A stretch of 10,054 nucleotides of DNA, from NCBI GenBank assembly GCA_964546145.1, contig CAZJIU010000079.1, positions 1 to 10,054 of the forward strand. Direction: 5' to 3'. Positions 1-7,437 of the stretch are shown piece by piece. Both the position numbers and the translations under genes were made by a program. The notes under the pieces were generated by a model. It worked only from the letters and a program-made list of their open reading frames with translations, was not told where the DNA came from and made no database searches. The stretch is from CAZAKO01 sp964546145 (GTDB lineage Bacteria; Fidelibacterota; UBA2242). Position 1 is the stretch's first letter. Every line of letters starts with the position of its first letter.

Positions 1-235
1 GTTGAATGCCCGAGCATAATTGTTCACGGACAGATTTAGGAGATTCATGTGATTCGGCAGTAAAGCTGGCGTTATTGCAATACAAACAGCCGTCGGTGCC
101 GAGAGTGCCATCGCGGGTTGGGCAGGTAAAACCGGCATCCAGGGCGATTCGATAGACCCGTTCGCCGAAAGTCTGTTTCAGGTAGGTACTATAGCGGTAT
201 AAACGTTCTTCTATGGGGAAGGGAATTGCTGACAT
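1..235 (-). CDS. Radical SAM protein, YhcC/TIGR01212 family (N-terminal part, 3' end outside window)
   Basis: The ATG at 235 opens a frame with no stop down to base 1, giving 78 visible residues; the C-terminal part lies outside the window. The start reads MSAIPFPIEERLYRYSTYLK, and the segment around residues 33-53 (DAGFTCPTRDGTLG, then GCLYC) carries the Cys38-x11-Cys50-x2-Cys53 spacing typical of TIGR01212/YhcC proteins. These bind a 4Fe-4S cluster and are related to the Elp3 radical SAM domain. The family is soluble and its substrate is not well established, so I name only the family. The gene starts 28 bases after the hisS stop and is probably cotranscribed with it. No ribosome binding site is visible close to the ATG. 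The family call is strong; the biological role is open. Confidence 0.88.
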   Translation of the reverse strand, partial: MSAIPFPIEERLYRYSTYLKQTFGERVYRIALDAGFTCPTRDGTLGTDGCLYCNNASFTAESHESPKSVREQLCSGIQ

Positions 236-263
236 TGAAAAAGCCGGAATTACCTTGCAGGGA

Positions 264-1529
264 TTATTTTTTTAGCGCAGCCGTAATTTCTTCAACGGCA
301 GTTGGCAAGCCAATGGTTTTTTGTTCGCTGGTAGCCATATTTTTTAGCAGGAGATTGTTACTGGCAATTTCGTCATCGCCGATGATAATGACCCAGCCAG
401 CCTGTTTCCGGCCTGCTTCCCGCAGTTGGGCTTTGAGCGAGCGGCGCAAAAGGTCGGATTCGACAGTCAGTCGTCCCTGCGATCGCAGGTCAGCGGCAAT
501 CTTAGAGGCAATCTTGCGGGCATTATCACCGAGGGCTATCATATAGATCAGATTGGTCTCTTTGGTCGGAATAGCCTGAAGTTCGTTTAGAATCATCAGC
601 AGGCGCTCCATACCTGCGGCAACGCCGACGGCTGGTGTAGTTGGTCCTCCCAGATCTTCGACCAGATGGTCGTAACGACCGCCACCGCAAATAGCATCCT
701 GCGAGCCAAGCAGGGGATTAGTGATTTCGAAAGTAGTCCGAGTGTAGTAATCCAAACCTCTTACTAATTTTTTGTCGACGACGTAAGGTACTCCGACGGC
801 ATCCAGAAGTGCCTTAACGGTTTCAAAATGCTGGATGTCGGCTTCATCAAGATTATCAAGAATTGAGGGAGCATAACGGTCGAGGAGTTGCTGGCATGTC
901 TCGGATTTGCAATCGAATAGTCGGAGAATATTTCGTGTAAGCCGTTGTTGGCAGGTTGGGCAGAAATCGGCAATATGGGGAGCAAGTGCCGAATGCAATA
1001 ACTTCAGGTATTTTTGGCGCCCCTGACGAGTGCCGATACTATTAATACGTAGTTTCAGGTTTTGAATTCCCAATTGGGTAAAAATACTGTAAACGATCTG
1101 AATTACTTCAGCGTCGGCTTCCGGGTAAGGTGAGCCGATAATTTCAAATCCGAATTGAGCAAATTGTCTCAAGCGACCTTTCTGCGGGCGCTCCTGACGA
1201 AAAAGCGAACCGAAATAATACACTTTTGTGACTGGATTAATTTGACTGAGATTATTCTGCAGGAAGGCGCGAATAACCGGCGCGGTTAATTCCGGTCTTA
1301 AGGTCAGACTGCTGCCGCCTTTATCAGAAAAAGTATACATCTCTTTGGTAACGACATCGGTTTCGGTACCGATACTCCGGCTGAAAAGTTCGGTGACTTC
1401 GAAAATCGGAGTCCTGATTTCCTGATAATTATTTCGTTCCAGGTTTTCGCTGATGAATTTTTCAAGGTACTGCCACTGGTAGATCTCTTCAGGCAGAATA
1501 TCTCTGGTTCCTTTGATCCGCTGGTACAC
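264..1529 (-). CDS. hisS: Histidyl-tRNA synthetase
   Basis: This cytoplasmic class II aminoacyl-tRNA synthetase charges tRNA-His with histidine using ATP. Its 421 residues match the usual bacterial length. The N-terminus carries the family signature KGTRDILPEE (6-15). Motif 1 lies around Pro41, and motif 2 is FRQERPQKGRLRQF (110-123) with Arg111. The histidine-specific LVRGLDYYTRTTFE (255-268) holds the catalytic Arg257. The second histidine motif CGGGRYDHLV is at 281-290, and motif 3 VGVAAGMERL at 301-310 ends with Arg309. Residues from about 325 to the end form the anticodon-binding domain. The inserted domain holds four cysteines (190, 193, 207, 212) that could bind a metal. The start codon is GTG, chosen because the conserved N-terminus begins there and AAAGGA lies five bases upstream. 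The gene is complete with no missing catalytic residue. It sits 56 bases after the EIIA gene. Confidence 0.98.
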   Translation of the reverse strand: MYQRIKGTRDILPEEIYQWQYLEKFISENLERNNYQEIRTPIFEVTELFSRSIGTETDVVTKEMYTFSDKGGSSLTLRPELTAPVIRAFLQNNLSQINPVTKVYYFGSLFRQERPQKGRLRQFAQFGFEIIGSPYPEADAEVIQIVYSIFTQLGIQNLKLRINSIGTRQGRQKYLKLLHSALAPHIADFCPTCQQRLTRNILRLFDCKSETCQQLLDRYAPSILDNLDEADIQHFETVKALLDAVGVPYVVDKKLVRGLDYYTRTTFEITNPLLGSQDAICGGGRYDHLVEDLGGPTTPAVGVAAGMERLLMILNELQAIPTKETNLIYMIALGDNARKIASKIAADLRSQGRLTVESDLLRRSLKAQLREAGRKQAGWVIIIGDDEIASNNLLLKNMATSEQKTIGLPTAVEEITAALKK

Positions 1530-1534
1530 TTAGA

Positions 1535-1540
1535 TCCTTT
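1535..1540 (-). promoter_or_regulatory. Ribosome binding site of hisS
   Basis: On the minus strand AAAGGA lies five bases before the GTG at 1529. It supports this non-ATG start for hisS. The 56-base gap upstream shows no histidine-rich leader peptide or stem that would suggest attenuation. Confidence 0.6.
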
Positions 1541-1585
1541 ACTTTTTATTAGAGATGGTTTATGAGTTGAAAATAATACAGATAA

Positions 1586-2050
1586 TTATCCAGTTGTATC
1601 GTATTTATAAAGAATCTCTGCTATTTGTTGAGGGGAATCGGCGGCAAGGAGTGCTTCCCGGCAGCCGGCATCATTCAGTATCCGGGAAAATTTACCAAGT
1701 AATTTAAGGTGCTTGGTCGGGAATTGCTCAGGTGTGAGCAGCAATACGAAAATATGGACGGGCAAGCTATCTATGGCGTTGAAGTCTATTCCCGTTTTGG
1801 AAATTCCGAATGAGACGAGCACTTCATCAGTGTCCGGATATTTGCCATGTGGCAAGGCAACGCCTTTTCCAACCCCGGTTGTCATCAGTTCTTCACGCTT
1901 GATAACGGCATTTTTAGCGGCTTCTAAATCGGACAATTTGCCATTTTTGACTAGGATCTCAACCAGTTGAGCAATAACCTCTGATTTTGTCTGGGCTTGA
2001 AGGGGATAGATGATCAGCTCAGGGGTCAATATTTTGGATAATTCAATCAT
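1586..2050 (-). CDS. Stand-alone PTS EIIA protein, fructose/Ntr type (PtsN-like)
   Basis: This 154-residue cytoplasmic protein is a single PTS EIIA type 2 domain. The domain accepts a phosphate from HPr or NPr on a histidine. The active-site histidine is His68 in GVGKGVALPHGK (59-70), preceded by the family's ITKREELMTTG-like segment (50-59, here IKREELMTTG). The later LLLTPEQFPTKHLKLLGKFS (103-122) matches the conserved helix with the second histidine region. The absence of EIIB and EIIC domains and the length point to a regulatory role like PtsN (EIIA-Ntr) rather than sugar transport, but no EI, NPr or transporter is in view to prove this. It lies between a histidine kinase gene (114-base gap) and hisS (56-base gap). 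The start is an ATG with no strong Shine-Dalgarno sequence. The domain call is firm; the regulatory assignment is inference. Confidence 0.92.
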   Translation of the reverse strand: MIELSKILTPELIIYPLQAQTKSEVIAQLVEILVKNGKLSDLEAAKNAVIKREELMTTGVGKGVALPHGKYPDTDEVLVSFGISKTGIDFNAIDSLPVHIFVLLLTPEQFPTKHLKLLGKFSRILNDAGCREALLAADSPQQIAEILYKYDTTG

Positions 2051-2065
2051 TTAGTATTCAACTTT

Positions 2066-2079
2066 TTAACTTTAGTTAA
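2066..2079. promoter_or_regulatory. Small perfect inverted repeat upstream of the EIIA gene
   Basis: The arms TTAACT and AGTTAA form a perfect dyad with a two-base centre, 15 bases upstream of the EIIA start codon. It could be an operator half-site pair. It is short, AT-rich and single, so chance is a real alternative. The rest of the 2051-2164 gap holds a TATAAA-like hexamer on the minus strand (2097-2102) but no convincing -35 partner. Confidence 0.2.
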
Positions 2080-2164
2080 TTTACGTGTGTTAGAAATTTA
2101 TACCAACTCCAAAATCAGGCAGCAGCGGCTTTTAAACAGGTATCAGGAGAGTAGGGGAAAATCG

Positions 2165-3349
2165 TCAAGTTGATCTAATCATGATGCGCATTACCGTTTT
2201 TTCCTGGGGCTTACTTTCCAGCAGGTATAATTTGCCATGATGATAATCTTGCACAATGCGCATCGTTAAGCTCAAACCGAGTCCCCAGCCGCGCTGTTTG
2301 GTGCTATAGCCAGGTCGGAATATATTTTTGCGATTTTTCAACAAGACGCCTTTTCCATTATCAGCGACGTCAATAGCGATCCATTGATTGTTTTTAAGCG
2401 GTTGGGCAGTGATTCGGATTTGGCCGTTTTTTTCGGGAACTGCCTCCAGGGCGTTTTTAATCAGATTTTCGATTGCCCAGGAAAACAGGTCTTTATTGAT
2501 CCTTACTCGAAAATCGCTGGCTGGTTGAAATTCTATCTGCACGCCGGGTCTCAATTGTGGTAAGCGGCGCTGGTAATATTCTACAGCTTCTTTAATTACA
2601 TTATTGAGCGAAGCAGTTTCCAGGTGGGGAGTCGAACCGATATGGGAGAAGCGATTGGTTACTTTTTCCAGACGCTTGATATCCTTAGTTATATCATCTA
2701 TATGTTCATTTTCAGGGAATTGGCTTTTCAGCAGCTCGATCCAACCCATCAATGCCGTCAGCGGCGTGCCTAATTGATGCGCAGTCTCTTTTGCCAGTCC
2801 GACCCAGATACTGCGTTTTTCATTGCTGCGGATGACCTGGAAGGAAATATAGCCCAGGAAAATAAAGAGTGCTACCACTGATATTTCGATATAGGGCAAC
2901 ATGATCAAATGTTTGATCAGTTCCGTGTCGCCATAGTGGATATATCCTAAAGTATAATCGCCATATATTAGCGGAATCGGTTCGTTGGCGATGTCCATAT
3001 TTTTCATCATCTTTTCCAGCTTCTGGCGGCTCTCGTCAGTCAGTTCACGGTCTTCGACCCCGACGCCGCGCCAGGCGGTGGGATTTTGATCCACGACTGA
3101 GGAGATGATCATTGGAATCGAGGATTTACGAATAATTTGGTCGAAAATGAAACTGAAATCCTCGCCAGTCTGCTCGGTGGCGGCTTGCGCATATACCTGA
3201 GCATAAAAACGTACCATGTTGGTCAAATCTACCCGCAGCTTGTTAACAATGTTTTGCGAGTATTTCAGGAGCGAAATGATGAGCACAATCGCCAGAATCA
3301 ACAGCATCCGCTTTAAATTGCCGGAATGGCGATAAATAGGTATTTGCAT
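2165..3349 (-). CDS. Membrane sensor histidine kinase (HisKA-like plus HATPase_c), no adjacent response regulator
   Basis: The protein has 394 residues. A membrane helix at about 13-29 is followed by an extracytoplasmic segment of about 115 residues with no sensor domain I can name, and a second helix at about 148-172. There is no clear HAMP domain. The dimerisation/phosphoacceptor region carries AKETAHQLGTPLTALMGWIE (186-205), with His191 as the predicted phosphorylated residue and Thr195 at the +4 position linked to phosphatase activity in related kinases. The ATPase domain shows the N box WAIENLIKNALEAV (291-304), G1 box DNGKGV (330-335), F box IFRPGYST (343-350) and G2 box GWGLGLSL (354-361). 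All motifs are intact, so it should be active. Residue 192 is Gln rather than the commoner Glu or Asp. It follows the YfhO-family gene by 42 bases. Neither its signal nor its partner regulator can be deduced. Confidence 0.93.
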   Translation of the reverse strand: MQIPIYRHSGNLKRMLLILAIVLIISLLKYSQNIVNKLRVDLTNMVRFYAQVYAQAATEQTGEDFSFIFDQIIRKSSIPMIISSVVDQNPTAWRGVGVEDRELTDESRQKLEKMMKNMDIANEPIPLIYGDYTLGYIHYGDTELIKHLIMLPYIEISVVALFIFLGYISFQVIRSNEKRSIWVGLAKETAHQLGTPLTALMGWIELLKSQFPENEHIDDITKDIKRLEKVTNRFSHIGSTPHLETASLNNVIKEAVEYYQRRLPQLRPGVQIEFQPASDFRVRINKDLFSWAIENLIKNALEAVPEKNGQIRITAQPLKNNQWIAIDVADNGKGVLLKNRKNIFRPGYSTKQRGWGLGLSLTMRIVQDYHHGKLYLLESKPQEKTVMRIMIRST

Positions 3350-3357
3350 GGCATCAA

Positions 3358-3361
3358 CTCC
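3358..3361 (-). promoter_or_regulatory. Ribosome binding site of the histidine kinase gene
   Basis: GGAG on the minus strand stands eight bases before the ATG at 3349 and fixes that start. It sits in the 42-base gap after the YfhO-family gene, which has no terminator-like hairpin, so read-through from the glycan genes is plausible. Confidence 0.6.
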
Positions 3362-3391
3362 AAAGATCCCGTTAAGGATTCAATGTTAAGT

Positions 3392-5911
3392 TTATTTTTT
3401 GTGCTTAAATAAATATCTTTTGATCCAGGGTATAATTCGATTTTGGTTTTGGTAGATTAATGCTATGGCTAATAAAATCCAGGCGCCAGAGGTAAAAATT
3501 GTCGAGATTCGGTTGGCATAAACATAACTTTTTGGCAGGAAACGAAAAGTGACCTCGTGATCGCCTGGAGGCATTACTATTCCTCGCAGGATATGATTTA
3601 CCTGGTAGATGTGAGTTTTTTGGGAATCAATGATGGCATTCCATCCGATCGGGTAGTAAGCCTCGGAAAGAACCAAGAAGGCGGTATCTTCACAGGCAGC
3701 GGAGAGCTCGATTTTGTTGGGCGTGTAATTCCGAATATTAACTTGACCATTCTCGGAATAGCTGGTACCGTCAACGGTTTCTGACGTCAGGGCCATTATT
3801 GAGGGATCGAAATCGGGGCTGTTCAGGAACCGGACAACCTCTTTTTCATCGGGAAATCGTTTAATTGTCCTAACAAAATAGGCACGTGGCAAAGCATTAC
3901 GGTTTTTATAAAGAATAGTCCGACGATTTTGATCGACATCCAGAATGGTAAGTGCTGGGTTGGTGAGCTGAGCCGGGGAGATGATGTATTTTGCGTTCAG
4001 CATGTTGACCACCTTCCAGTTGATTGGCTGACTCGGATTATCGGTATACAAGTTATTATCAATTATATCCTGAATTAATTGCGGTTTGATGGGCGAATAA
4101 CCGCCGACAATTTGATGGCGGTAGGCTAGATCATCGTTCTGGAAAAGGTTGCCGACTCCAAGTACCCGGTGGTAGGAATCATCGGCCAACATTATTTTAT
4201 CGAAATTGGTGAGTTTGAAGTAAGAACGTTCAATACTTTTTTGATTTACCAGGTGAGATTTATTTAAGGATCGCGCGGAGATACTTATCATGTCTACAGA
4301 AACAAGTAGAAGGATACCAATGATCAACAAATCCTTGCCGATTTTATGTTTAGAAAAAGGGTAGTACAAAATGACAAAGGCGCCGATGAATCCAAGCATT
4401 CGAATAGTGTCGGTCTGCATAAATTCTCGTCTTATCGTTTGCAACATTTCCAGCACCTGCGGATTGGAAATGACCTGTTTATCACTGGGAGAGGTAAAGG
4501 ATAAAATGTTCGGTACCAGCAGTGGAATCAGTCCGACCAGGAAAAAGAATCCCGAGACGATTAGCACCGGACGGAGCAGTTTCTGCTGAGAATTGCCAAT
4601 GATTGCTTTTAATCCAAACATTGATAGAAGAATGGTAATGAAGGTAATGAGAATCAGGATCATCATTGGGACGCGGAACTTACTGAAATAGGGCAAGTAG
4701 AGAAATAAGGTTTTGTAGAGTGGTGGAAAATGTCTCCCAAACGCAAGAAGTAGTGAAAATAAAAGTAGAATTGTCAGGCTGATGATGAAACCATTTTTCC
4801 GTTGCAACCAGATTCCCAGCACTGCCAGGATTACTATTATAATACCGATATACTCCGATGATTGAGTAAACGGCATGTCGCCCCAGTAGCCGGGAATCTC
4901 CCGACCGCGGAGTTGAGGATAGGTTTTTCCAGAATAGACTTCCTGAGAGGTTCCGCCATAAAACCGGGGGATTATCAGGGTCATCAGTTCCTTTGGTGAG
5001 AGTGACCAGCGGGTGGCATATTCGAAGGACACGCCGCTGCTTTTCACTTCTGTCTTACTTTCCTCGTCTTTCAGGCTTATTGCCTGTCCTCCCCGCGTAG
5101 AATACGGAGTGTATTCATTAGCAACGAACAGCGGCTGAGCCGACATCAGAACTGACACCCCCAATGCAATTATAAAAAGCCCGAGAGCCACACCAATATT
5201 CTTCTGCTGGGCTGATTTAATCCAGTCGATAATTTGCCAGATGCCAATTGTTAATATAAGTAACAGGGTATAGAAAATTATCTGATAGTGCTGGGTACGT
5301 AACTGCAGTGAAAAAAAGATGGTAAAGAGCAGCAGTGAAATTAGGTTTCTCTTGTTTACTAAGTACAGAAATCCAAATACCACCAGTGGCATGGCACAGA
5401 CAGCTCGGACTTTGGCAAAATGACCAACGATGATTAATGCCTGATAATGGGGATAAAAAAGAAAAGCTATTATTCCGATTAAGGCATAATACCAGGGAAA
5501 TTCCAGCATTTTGAAAATTAAGAACATCCCGATTGCTGCCAGAATGAACCAGCTTAGTCTCCAGTCAATAACTGCGCTGATTTTGCTGATTAGGGTGTCA
5601 ATATTAACGGCACTCGCGGAAGATGCGTAATAAATCGGGACTCCACAAAATATTGCCGGGTTCCACAATGGTTTATTATGCGTAGTTTGCTGATAGTTTA
5701 TTATATATTTGCTCTGAGCAATCGAGGATATTTTATCATTGCCTGACGGCTCTAAGCGATTGATCACATAAGGTTTGTAAAAAGATACTAAAATAATCAA
5801 CAGGAGAAATGTCATAATCACAAGAGCGTTTTTCAATCCGATTTTATCTAAAATTCCTGACCTGACTATTTCACTTGTTTTTGGGTTTGTCTTATGCGGT
5901 TTGGCACTCAT
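3392..5911 (-). CDS. YfhO-family polytopic membrane protein (putative GT-C type glycosyltransferase)
   Basis: This 839-residue protein has about 12-13 membrane helices between residues 28 and 545, an extracytoplasmic domain from about 550 to 795, and a final helix near 802-820 before a basic tail. Family-like features are the first loop with PLWNPAIFCGVPIYY (81-95), FGRHFPPLYKTLF (391-403) leading into YFSKFRVPMMIL (408-419), and the GGYSPIKPQLIQDII segment (603-617). Later come MLNAKYIIS (637-645), SEAYYPIGWNAIID (749-762) and HILRGIVMPPGDHEVTF (773-789). The length fits YfhO proteins. In Bacillus subtilis YfhO takes part in lipoteichoic acid glycosylation, where it is thought to transfer a sugar from a lipid carrier outside the membrane. 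Here the position 21 bases after a flippase and near two glycosyltransferases supports a glycan role, but donor and acceptor are unknown. Confidence 0.85.
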   Translation of the reverse strand: MSAKPHKTNPKTSEIVRSGILDKIGLKNALVIMTFLLLIILVSFYKPYVINRLEPSGNDKISSIAQSKYIINYQQTTHNKPLWNPAIFCGVPIYYASSASAVNIDTLISKISAVIDWRLSWFILAAIGMFLIFKMLEFPWYYALIGIIAFLFYPHYQALIIVGHFAKVRAVCAMPLVVFGFLYLVNKRNLISLLLFTIFFSLQLRTQHYQIIFYTLLLILTIGIWQIIDWIKSAQQKNIGVALGLFIIALGVSVLMSAQPLFVANEYTPYSTRGGQAISLKDEESKTEVKSSGVSFEYATRWSLSPKELMTLIIPRFYGGTSQEVYSGKTYPQLRGREIPGYWGDMPFTQSSEYIGIIIVILAVLGIWLQRKNGFIISLTILLLFSLLLAFGRHFPPLYKTLFLYLPYFSKFRVPMMILILITFITILLSMFGLKAIIGNSQQKLLRPVLIVSGFFFLVGLIPLLVPNILSFTSPSDKQVISNPQVLEMLQTIRREFMQTDTIRMLGFIGAFVILYYPFSKHKIGKDLLIIGILLLVSVDMISISARSLNKSHLVNQKSIERSYFKLTNFDKIMLADDSYHRVLGVGNLFQNDDLAYRHQIVGGYSPIKPQLIQDIIDNNLYTDNPSQPINWKVVNMLNAKYIISPAQLTNPALTILDVDQNRRTILYKNRNALPRAYFVRTIKRFPDEKEVVRFLNSPDFDPSIMALTSETVDGTSYSENGQVNIRNYTPNKIELSAACEDTAFLVLSEAYYPIGWNAIIDSQKTHIYQVNHILRGIVMPPGDHEVTFRFLPKSYVYANRISTIFTSGAWILLAIALIYQNQNRIIPWIKRYLFKHKK

Positions 5912-5918
5912 GATCTAA

Positions 5919-5924
5919 CCTTAC
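5919..5924 (-). promoter_or_regulatory. Ribosome binding site of the YfhO-family gene
   Basis: GTAAGG on the minus strand lies seven bases before the ATG at 5911, inside the 21-base gap after the flippase stop codon. It is a moderate match and supports the chosen start. Confidence 0.45.
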
Positions 5925-5932
5925 TTTTAGGT

Positions 5933-7432
5933 TTATTGTAATTTAAAATTTGAAATGTTCTTTTTCCAGGATGCTGGATTTCGCCATTTAATCCAGATTT
6001 GTTTAATGGCATCGAGCTCGACTCGTTCGAAGAAATTCCAGCGATAAAGCCCGATCGGGAAAATTATAATCAGAAGAAGCTTGCCCAGTACACGTACCAA
6101 CAATAATTCATTTGCAATTAAAAAGCCTATTCCGATTAAAAAGCCTCCCAGACAAAGCATTTTATACAATTTGACAATTTCGTATGGAATTTGATATTGC
6201 TTTTGTGCTGCCTGATACATTACATAGAAAAAGATCATCTGGGTCAATAGCAGCGCCAGTGCCGTACCAGTTGTTTTAAAAAGTGCAACGAACAGAAAAT
6301 TTAACCCAACGTTCCCCAATGCTATTATAGTTACTATCAATCCAATAATTTTCGTTTTCTTTTTAAGGTTCAAACCAATGGTCGCCAGGTCTTTTAGCAT
6401 TCCAAATACTGTTGCAAAGCATAGAATAGGGATAAGTTGATAAGCTGGCCAATAAGCTTTATCCTTGGCGAATAACTTTACTACTTCCTGACCATATAGC
6501 GACAGCGCCAGTACAAAGAACATTGCTCCAAATGTCATATAGGTCATGACCTTCGCGTAAAATCGCTTGTTATTCGGATCCTCCATTTTTTGATAGATCA
6601 GTGGTGTAAGTGCTAAATTTACCGAACTAATAATTAACACATTCAAAGTATTGCTGATTTTAAATCCTAATGAATACACACCTACATCGGACAGCTGTCC
6701 CAGAATATTCAATACATAACGATCTGCGACAGTTAATAACACTCCTGCCAGAGATGATAATGCTAATGGGAAACTATACTTTAGCATTTCTTTTAATAGT
6801 GTAAAATCAAACTTCAATTCCGAATTCTGCCAGATAAACTGTCCCAGAAATAAGATATTTGCTACATACCCAAGTATTTGAGCGAGGTAAATACCCTCGA
6901 CCTTCATTCCTAGTTTTAAAATAAAAAAGAGAGTAAGTATCAAGCCGACAATAAAATTAAAGATATGCGAAGTGGTGTAAAGAATAGCCTTACCCTGAAC
7001 TCTTGCCAGAGTAATGGGAATTATTGTAATAATCTGCAAACCGGCGCTGACTAACATTAACTGAATTAGATTGATATATTTTGTATTATGAAACAGAAAT
7101 TGGGCAAAAGCCTTAGCCCATGGTATAAATCCTATGAACATTAATCCTACTAAAAAGATCGAAAATGTCAGGGTCGTAAAGAAAATCGTCTTCTGACGAT
7201 CACGGTATTCAGGATCCCAATACCAGCGGATAAGTGGTAAGTGCAGCGCCAGACTGAAAATCTGAATAAGTACCTGAGTCGTTACTTCTAATATTCCTAA
7301 AATTCCATATTCAGCCGGTGACAGGTGCGCAAGGTATATCGGTAAAAGGATGAATCCTGAAATGCGCAGAACTATGTTCCCTAAGCTATAAATTAAAGTA
7401 TCTTTAATGCTTGTTTTAATTAAATCAATCAT
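5933..7432 (-). CDS. Lipid-linked oligosaccharide flippase, Wzx/MATE-like (polysaccharide biosynthesis family)
   Basis: This 499-residue inner-membrane protein has about 14 predicted helices: roughly 11-34, 41-66, 81-106, 117-141, 150-172, 178-200, 215-235, 250-275, 293-314, 328-350, 360-384, 387-409, 423-441 and 445-463. Length and helix number match the Polysacc_synt/Wzx flippases of the MOP superfamily, which move undecaprenyl-linked glycans to the outer face of the membrane. The N-terminal pattern GNIVLRISGFILLPIYLAHL (18-37) followed by SPAEYGILG (38-46) is typical. So is ADRYVLN (236-242) in the seventh helix region, where charged residues often contact substrate. The ATG starts five bases after the GT2 gene's stop, which implies cotranscription and probable translational coupling. 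No clear Shine-Dalgarno sequence is seen. A lipid II flippase role is unlikely given the glycan neighbours. Confidence 0.92.
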   Translation of the reverse strand: MIDLIKTSIKDTLIYSLGNIVLRISGFILLPIYLAHLSPAEYGILGILEVTTQVLIQIFSLALHLPLIRWYWDPEYRDRQKTIFFTTLTFSIFLVGLMFIGFIPWAKAFAQFLFHNTKYINLIQLMLVSAGLQIITIIPITLARVQGKAILYTTSHIFNFIVGLILTLFFILKLGMKVEGIYLAQILGYVANILFLGQFIWQNSELKFDFTLLKEMLKYSFPLALSSLAGVLLTVADRYVLNILGQLSDVGVYSLGFKISNTLNVLIISSVNLALTPLIYQKMEDPNNKRFYAKVMTYMTFGAMFFVLALSLYGQEVVKLFAKDKAYWPAYQLIPILCFATVFGMLKDLATIGLNLKKKTKIIGLIVTIIALGNVGLNFLFVALFKTTGTALALLLTQMIFFYVMYQAAQKQYQIPYEIVKLYKMLCLGGFLIGIGFLIANELLLVRVLGKLLLIIIFPIGLYRWNFFERVELDAIKQIWIKWRNPASWKKNISNFKLQ

Positions 7433-7437
7433 CAGAG

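Noticed and set aside
476..489. Perfect 14-base palindrome CCTGCGATCGCAGG, containing the cyanobacterial HIP1 octamer
   Set aside because: It occurs once inside hisS coding sequence, and nothing else in the window suggests cyanobacteria. Most likely a chance result of codon choice.
226..546. Plus-strand open frame of 106 codons
   Set aside because: It is antisense to the C-terminal part of hisS and the start of the radical SAM gene, with low-complexity, shadow-like composition.
1713..1970. Plus-strand open frame of 85 codons
   Set aside because: It is antisense to the EIIA domain, whose active-site motif proves the minus-strand reading.
5933..7432. Low GC of the flippase and YfhO genes as a sign of horizontal transfer
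   Set aside because: Membrane proteins rich in Ile, Leu and Phe are AT-rich in any case, and the flanking methyltransferase looks closer to the hisS region. No mobile-element genes or repeats border the block.
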